This document shows positions 58,822-64,000 of a DNA stretch of 64,000 nt, piece by piece. The notes under the pieces are model-generated. The model was not told where the DNA came from and ran no database searches. It saw only the letters and a list, made by a program, of their open reading frames with translations. The DNA comes from Pseudomonas laurentiana (lineage in GTDB: Bacteria > Pseudomonadota > Gammaproteobacteria > Pseudomonadales > Pseudomonadaceae): positions 310,001 through 374,000 of the forward strand of contig NZ_BMQU01000001.1 of NCBI RefSeq assembly GCF_014648275.1. Reading direction: 5' to 3'. The translations under genes and the position numbers were made by a program. How positions within the stretch are numbered: position 1 is the stretch's first letter; every line of letters begins with the position of its first letter.

Positions 58822-59976
58822 TTACTGGACCGGGGCGATGGCAAAGCCCAAACGGTTTTCCTCAAGGTAGACCAGCGCCTCCTGGCCAAGCAGCTCGACA
58901 GGCCGTGCCGAGACCGCTTCATGCTCAGGGACGATTTTTGACAACACCTTGTTGACCAGATCCACCCGCCAGACACACGCCATTGCACCGCTGTTGTCGA
59001 AGTACAGCACGGCACGGTTCTCGCTCCAGGCCGGGTTCACCAGGCTCCAGTCGGTGGCGTCGGTGGCCATCACGCGCTCGGTCTTGTGGCCGCCAACACG
59101 CTCGTCATACGACAGGGTCAGGGTGCTGTTGTTGCTGTTGATGTCGTCGAGGATGCGGGCCTTGGCGAACTGCGCGGTGCTGGACGGCACCTGAAACGTC
59201 TGCGCAGTCGGCTGCGGTGCCGCACCAGACCCCAAGGTATAGGCCATGGCCTGTTGCAGGCCTTTGCCTTCGCGCTGGCGATAATAGAACACCCCGTCGA
59301 CCACCCCGGCGTAGCGCTCGCCCTGGTCGTAGAAGCCGGTCTTTTCCCAGCCCTGGAAGGCAACGTGGTCAGCAATCGTATGCCAGCCCGGGCGGGTATC
59401 GGTGTACTCGTAGAGGGTGCCGTAGGTCTGGTGGTTGAAGCGTTCGCTGAGGTACATGTTGTCACGGTCATTGCTGTTGCTGACGTAGAGAATGACATGC
59501 AGCACACCGTCGACCACGGCGGCGTCGACAATGTGCTTGAAGACATGCGCAGGCGCCTGCGGTAGCTCGGCCAGCACGTAGCGCTCCCACGGCTCATCGT
59601 CTATTTGCATATACACCTGCCCTTCGGGCAGCGGTGACAGCGCATGAACATCGACCTTGGGCAGCGGCGGCGCTGGGGTCAGCCGCTTGATCTGCTGGTC
59701 GTAGGCAGTTTCCAGGCAAGCGATCGTCTGGCACGCGTTGCGCACCTCGTACAGCCAGCTGGCCCCCAGACTCCGGAAAACCTGATGCTTTTTCAGCGGG
59801 CGGAACAGGGCATTCAACTGCTCGTCCTTGGCCGACAGCGACGGCGTCGTGCAGATGGCCTGCTCCTGCAGGGTGACCGCCTTGCGGCAGTCAAACCCCG
59901 CCGCGCTGGCGCGTTGTTGCAGGGCGAAGGTAAGCAGCCCCGCGAGGACTGCGCCAAGGCATAGGAAGCGTTTCAT
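58822..59976 (-). CDS. secreted protein with LprI-type N-terminal domain
   Basis: A 384-residue protein. The start at 59976 gives a signal peptide (residues 1-25, ending ASAAG). Residues ~27-100 carry an LprI-type lysozyme-inhibitor motif (GFDCRKAVTLQEQAICTTPS then LSAKDEQLNALF) with a Cys pair. The remaining ~270 residues are a beta-rich domain of unknown type with repeated W/Y/D-containing blocks. Periplasmic location is expected. Function unknown. Confidence 0.75.
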   Translation of the reverse strand: MKRFLCLGAVLAGLLTFALQQRASAAGFDCRKAVTLQEQAICTTPSLSAKDEQLNALFRPLKKHQVFRSLGASWLYEVRNACQTIACLETAYDQQIKRLTPAPPLPKVDVHALSPLPEGQVYMQIDDEPWERYVLAELPQAPAHVFKHIVDAAVVDGVLHVILYVSNSNDRDNMYLSERFNHQTYGTLYEYTDTRPGWHTIADHVAFQGWEKTGFYDQGERYAGVVDGVFYYRQREGKGLQQAMAYTLGSGAAPQPTAQTFQVPSSTAQFAKARILDDINSNNSTLTLSYDERVGGHKTERVMATDATDWSLVNPAWSENRAVLYFDNSGAMACVWRVDLVNKVLSKIVPEHEAVSARPVELLGQEALVYLEENRLGFAIAPVQ

Positions 59977-60062
59977 TGCACATCCGTGTGGGTTTGAAGA
60001 ACCCCGCATGGTACGTCAGCCCGTGGCCCAGGTGAACCCGGCCACGGCCACCCACCTGGACG

Positions 60063-61403
60063 CTAGAAGAACGTCGCCACGGTCAGTTGCAGGTAGGTGT
60101 TGGTGTCGTTGCTGCCTAACTGCAAGCCGCCTTCGCTGGCACTGTGCTCAGGTTTGTACAGGCCCACCAGCGGGCTGATGATCAGGTGCTCGTTGACCGT
60201 CCACTCCAGGTACAGGTCCAGCTCCTGGCCGCTGAGGTTGCCAAGATCGCGGTCGAGGGTATCGAAGTCGAAGAACAGCGCGCCCACCGCCAGATTGTCC
60301 CGTGGCGTCGCTTTCAGGCCGACATGATGCACGGCGGTATTGCTGTTGAACGGCCCGGCATAGTTGGCGGCCACTTCCCCTTGATACCAGGTGCCGTAGC
60401 CGCGGCTGAAACCGTAGAACAGTGGGTCGAACGCCTCGGAGAAGCGGCTGTAGCGGTAGGTGGCCGTAGGTTTCCACGGCACATCGGCAAAGGTCCAGGC
60501 CCCTTCCAGGTACCAGGCGTTCTCGCGCCCGCTGTCTCGGTCCTGGGTGGCGTATTCAAACGCCAGGTTAAGGTTTTCAACCCCCAGCCCGCCGCTGCCG
60601 CGCACGCTGACGGTGTCCATGTCCTTGCGTTCAAGCTGGGCGGCGGTGGCGAAACGCTCGTTGACGTCCAACCCGTGAATCCAGGTCAGCCCCAACGTAC
60701 CGGCGGCGCCCACATGCTCCAGGGTGGCCGCCGCCAGTTCGGTTTCGGCCTGGGCACGGTTGTCTGATTTCAGCCATACCAGATCACTGCGCCAGCCTTG
60801 CGCGCCGCCCAGGTGCACAACCGCTGTCTGGTCGAAGGCCTTGCGCCCGGCCAGGTAGTAGGCGCCACCGCGGTCGAAGTCGGCACCAAGGTCGGCATCA
60901 CCGAGGTTCACCGAATCGCCATTGAGCAGGAAGCCATCGCCCAGCTTGACCAGTTGGCGGCCGGCGGAAATGTCCACCCCGTCCTCACCAAACAGCGGCA
61001 GCAGCGCCCCGGAGCGCCAGCCCAGATAAGCGTCTTCTACCGCCGTGCGACGTTCGCTGCCGAGGGTGAAGCCAGCGGCATCACCGTCGCCCCAGGTGCC
61101 CGAGCTCACCAGATTGAACTTGCCGTACAGGCTGCCTGCGTCAGCCAGCGTCTGGCTGCCACTCAGGCCGTACTTGATGTAGCCCTCGCGCCAGGCTGAA
61201 CTGCCCGCACTGCGGTTGCCTGCCGTGGCATAGCTTTCCTCGCTGTGCATGATGCCGAACACGGCTTCCAGGTCGGCGTTCAGGACGCTGCCGCCCTGGT
61301 TGTACAGCTCGTAGGCTGCCGCTGGCAGGCTGGCAAATACACCGCTGGCCGCCAGTGCCAGGGCAAGGCGCGTTCGCAGGGGCGTGGACGTTCGCGTGAT
61401 CAT
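60063..61403 (-). CDS. predicted outer-membrane beta-barrel protein
   Basis: A 446-residue protein with a signal peptide (residues ~1-29, ending PAAAY). The mature part is alternating beta-strand sequence with many aromatic residues, and the last residue is Phe (TYLQLTVATFF), the outer-membrane signature. It recalls the alginate-export/DUF1302-like barrels but I cannot assign it. It may import or export an unidentified solute. Divergent from the chemoreceptor gene. Confidence 0.7.
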   Translation of the reverse strand: MITRTSTPLRTRLALALAASGVFASLPAAAYELYNQGGSVLNADLEAVFGIMHSEESYATAGNRSAGSSAWREGYIKYGLSGSQTLADAGSLYGKFNLVSSGTWGDGDAAGFTLGSERRTAVEDAYLGWRSGALLPLFGEDGVDISAGRQLVKLGDGFLLNGDSVNLGDADLGADFDRGGAYYLAGRKAFDQTAVVHLGGAQGWRSDLVWLKSDNRAQAETELAAATLEHVGAAGTLGLTWIHGLDVNERFATAAQLERKDMDTVSVRGSGGLGVENLNLAFEYATQDRDSGRENAWYLEGAWTFADVPWKPTATYRYSRFSEAFDPLFYGFSRGYGTWYQGEVAANYAGPFNSNTAVHHVGLKATPRDNLAVGALFFDFDTLDRDLGNLSGQELDLYLEWTVNEHLIISPLVGLYKPEHSASEGGLQLGSNDTNTYLQLTVATFF

Positions 61404-61741
61404 CGGGGGGCTGCTCCTATGGTTTTTGTTGTGCAGGCCCGTGCGCAACCGCCATGCCAACCTTCGCCGAGCGCTGTAAGGCCCTGGAAAACAAGGTGTT
61501 TTGCATCAGCGTTCAGCCCCCTGAGCAGTGTCTCGGCGTCTTGCCGATGCGACAGTCGTTGTCTCAGGCTGTAACAGTTGGCCGTGCACGTACCGTCGCC
61601 CTGGCGGGTCGCTACCCCCGTAAACGCGGGTCATCGGGCTGTTTTCAACGCGTTTCGGCAGGTGGCACGCAATGTGTATTGGCTCTAACAAATACGCCTG
61701 CGCAGGCGTGCCAGTCGCCCCCGGCGTAAGGATCACGTGCG
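61404..61741. promoter_or_regulatory. divergent promoter region barrel protein / chemoreceptor
   Basis: 338 bases without a supported gene. It includes a CCTGCGCAGG palindrome near 61699-61708. TAAGGA before the chemoreceptor ATG is the ribosome-binding site. No confident sigma-28-type promoter found. Confidence 0.35.
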
Positions 61742-63883
61742 ATGCTGCTGAACCGTCTTTCCATCCAGTGGAAAATTACCCTGCTCACCGGCCTGTGCCT
61801 GTTGAGCATTGTCGCGGTGCTGATCGGCATCTCGCTCTACCGCATGAGTGCGAGCACCGAGCTGGTCAAGGCCAGCAGCGCGCAGATGCTCGAAGCCTCG
61901 GCCCGCGAGCGCATGGAAGGCGAGGGCAGGGTGCAGGCACTGACCCTCCAGCGCTTTTTCCTCGCGGCCTATCAGGACGGCGTAAACCTCAGCCGCCAGG
62001 TGTTGCAGCAACAACGGCAACTGCAGAAGGCCCAGCTTGCCCCCGAGGCCCTGCGCGAGTCGCTGCACCAGCAGGTGAAAGAGGCCCTGCTGGCGAACCC
62101 GCAGTTGCTCAGCCTGTACCTGGTATTCGAGCCCAATGCCCTGGATGGCAACGATGCCCGTTTCAGCGGGCAGGGCGCCCTGGGCAGCAACGAGCAGGGG
62201 CGTTTCTCCAGCTACTGGGCGCAGCGTAACGGCGAACTGAGCACCTTGACGGTCAGCGAAGCGCTGGTCGCCGACAGCACCACCATGCTCGACGGCACGC
62301 CGTTCAACACCTGGTTCAACTGCCCCAAGCAGACCCTTAAACCCTGCCTGCTCAACCCCTATTTCGACGACGCTTCCGGGCAGAAGACCCTGATCACCTC
62401 GCTGACCTTCCCGGTGATCGACAACGGCAAACTGCTGGCGGTGCTGGGCATGGACATCAGCCTGGCCAACCTGCAGCAACTGGTCGACGCCAGCAGCCAG
62501 CGGCTGTACCAGGGCAAGGGCGCGGTCAGTATCGTCAGCGCGGGTGGCTTGCTTGCCGGGCATAGCCCGGATGCGACCCGACTCGGCCAGATGCTGAGCC
62601 AGGCCTACCCGGAACAGGGCAGCGAGCTGCTGGCCCTGCAACGCCAGGGGCAGGCTCACGAGCTGCAACAGGCCGGTCGCTTGCAGGTGCTGGCGCCACT
62701 GCAACCCATACCGGATGCGCAGCCGTGGTCTGTCCTGCTTGATGTGCCGATGGACGCCTTGCTGGCCCCGGCGCGAACGCTGCAGCAGGACCTCGACCGC
62801 CGCAGCGCCGAAGGCACCTGGCTGGAGCTGCTGTTCGGCCTGCTGGCAGCCGTGGCCGGGCTGTTACTGGTATGGCTGACTGCACGCGGCGTCACCCGGC
62901 CGATCCTGGGTGTTGCGGCCATGCTGCGCGACATCGCCAGCGGCGAGGGCGACCTGACCCAGCGCCTCGCCTACGACAAACGCGACGAGTTGGGCGAACT
63001 GGCCGGTTGGTTCAACCGCTTCCTCGACAAACTGCGGCCGATCATCGCCGACGTGAAAAGCTCGGTGCAGGACGCACGCGGCACCGCCGACCAGTCCGCC
63101 GCCATCGCCAGCCAGACCAGCGCCGGTATGCAACAGCAGTACCGCGAAGTCGACCAGGTGGCCACCGCGTCCCACGAAATGAGCGCCACGGCCCATGATG
63201 TTGCCCGCAGCGCCGCCCAGGCGGCAGACGCCGCACGTGGCGCCGACCAAGCCACATGCGAAGGCCTTGGCGTGATCAACCAGACCACCCGCGCCATCGA
63301 TGACCTGGCCCGCGACATGACCCGCGCCATGAGCCAGGTTGAAGGCCTGTCTGCCAGCAGTGAACAGATCGGTTCGGTGCTTGAAGTGATTCGCGGCATC
63401 GCCGAACAAACCAACCTGCTGGCACTCAACGCCGCCATCGAAGCCGCCCGAGCCGGTGAGGCGGGCCGTGGCTTTGCCGTGGTCGCCGACGAAGTACGCA
63501 ACCTGGCCAGACGCACCCAGGAGTCGGTCGAAGAAATCCGTCAGGTGATCGAAGGCCTGCAAACCGGTACCCGAGACGTTGTCGCCTCAATGCACAGCAG
63601 CCACCAACAGGCGCAGGGCAGCGTTGCCCAGGTCGAACAGGCCGTTGCCGCACTGCGGCGTATTGGCGAGGCCGTCACGGTCATCAGCGACATGAACCTG
63701 CAGATCGCCAGCGCAGCCGAAGAACAAAGCTCGGTCGCCGAAGAGATCAACCGCAACGTCGCCACCATCCGTGACGTGACCGAGTCACTGTCCGGGCGGG
63801 CCGATGAGTCGGCTCAGGTCAGCCAGGCACTGAACCGCCTGGCCAACCAGCAGCAAAGCCTGATGGAGCACTTCCGGGTATAG
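61742..63883 (+). CDS. methyl-accepting chemotaxis protein with Cache sensor
   Basis: A 713-residue chemoreceptor. TM1 at ~10-34, a periplasmic region (~40-355) with the Cache hallmark [20 protein letters not shown] then [14 protein letters not shown]2 at ~359-380, HAMP ~381-432, and the signalling hairpin with [20 protein letters not shown] near 555. The C-terminus ends LMEHFRV without a CheR-tether pentapeptide. Ligand unknown; amino acids, amines or organic acids are typical for this Cache class. Confidence 0.9.
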   Translation: MLLNRLSIQWKITLLTGLCLLSIVAVLIGISLYRMSASTELVKASSAQMLEASARERMEGEGRVQALTLQRFFLAAYQDGVNLSRQVLQQQRQLQKAQLAPEALRESLHQQVKEALLANPQLLSLYLVFEPNALDGNDARFSGQGALGSNEQGRFSSYWAQRNGELSTLTVSEALVADSTTMLDGTPFNTWFNCPKQTLKPCLLNPYFDDASGQKTLITSLTFPVIDNGKLLAVLGMDISLANLQQLVDASSQRLYQGKGAVSIVSAGGLLAGHSPDATRLGQMLSQAYPEQGSELLALQRQGQAHELQQAGRLQVLAPLQPIPDAQPWSVLLDVPMDALLAPARTLQQDLDRRSAEGTWLELLFGLLAAVAGLLLVWLTARGVTRPILGVAAMLRDIASGEGDLTQRLAYDKRDELGELAGWFNRFLDKLRPIIADVKSSVQDARGTADQSAAIASQTSAGMQQQYREVDQVATASHEMSATAHDVARSAAQAADAARGADQATCEGLGVINQTTRAIDDLARDMTRAMSQVEGLSASSEQIGSVLEVIRGIAEQTNLLALNAAIEAARAGEAGRGFAVVADEVRNLARRTQESVEEIRQVIEGLQTGTRDVVASMHSSHQQAQGSVAQVEQAVAALRRIGEAVTVISDMNLQIASAAEEQSSVAEEINRNVATIRDVTESLSGRADESAQVSQALNRLANQQQSLMEHFRV

Positions 63884-64000
63884 GGGGCGCCGCGGCTCAA
63901 TACCCATGGCGTACTCTCGACTTTGCTGCTATCAAGACACCAGCGTGCACGCTAACTAAACTTCCCTGAGCCGTTAACCGCGGAATTGCAGGTCTTTAGC
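63884..64000. other. right-edge intergenic sequence
   Basis: The final 117 bases carry no gene I can support. No strong terminator is seen for the chemoreceptor gene within them. Confidence 0.4.

Noticed and set aside
61699-61708. CCTGCGCAGG palindrome as an operator for the chemoreceptor gene
   Set aside because: Short GC-rich palindromes are common in this DNA; position alone does not support it.

Overview
The window looks like a chromosomal segment of a fluorescent Pseudomonas, most likely from the P. putida group. The evidence is high-GC coding sequence, two OprD-family porins, putida-type REP elements, and a gene order (tau, lsfA-ssuEADCBF, gshA, tex, ompR-envZ, rimK, hslO-pckA, fdhF-fdhD, aguBA, OprD porin, glutamate-synthase-like gene) that I recall from P. 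putida. That placement rests on memory and reading, not on a search. I see no rRNA, tRNA, CRISPR array, insertion sequence, integrase or phage genes.

Bases 1-16600 are largely a sulfur-acquisition district. On the minus strand lie dcyD and a cystine ABC transporter (tcyJ, tcyL cut by the window edge). An EpsC-type serine acetyltransferase is divergent from dcyD. The taurine operon tauABCD follows on the minus strand, then an OprD/OprE-type porin, the 1-Cys peroxiredoxin lsfA, and the alkanesulfonate operon ssuEADCBF on the plus strand. A BCCT choline transporter (betT) with a perfect 30-bp palindromic operator sits inside this block. Several sulfur-gene promoters share an AT-rich ATAAATAA-type element that could be a CysB or related site.

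Bases 16569-22079 hold the clearest accessory gene. It is a single 1836-residue protein resembling the large Pseudomonas 'dermonecrotic toxin-like' proteins, inserted between ssuF and a gshA-TetR pair, with sampled base composition visibly lower in GC than its neighbours.

Bases 22186-35111 are housekeeping and stress genes: gshA plus a TetR regulator, a hotdog thioesterase, tex, ompR-envZ with a terminator-like hairpin and a REP unit between them, rimB-rimK, the heat-shock genes hslR and hslO (a sigma-32-like promoter precedes hslO), pckA with an 8-bp inverted repeat upstream, and a second thioesterase. Bases 35112-49594 hold a glycine-zipper protein, an FdhF/YdeP-type molybdoenzyme with fdhD and a LysR regulator, yrfG, nudE-cysQ, and a long minus-strand run rfbBACD-dctB-dctD-thioesterase.

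Bases 49791-64000 hold a kinase/class III aminotransferase fusion next to aguB-aguA (agmatine to putrescine), a 67-residue orphan, a second OprD porin, a membrane-anchored glutamate-synthase-like protein, an LprI-domain protein, an uncharacterised outer-membrane beta-barrel and a dCache-type chemoreceptor. The most interesting unexplained items are the giant toxin-like protein, the kinase/aminotransferase fusion with its degenerate middle domain, and the set of well-formed palindromic operators with no adjacent regulator.
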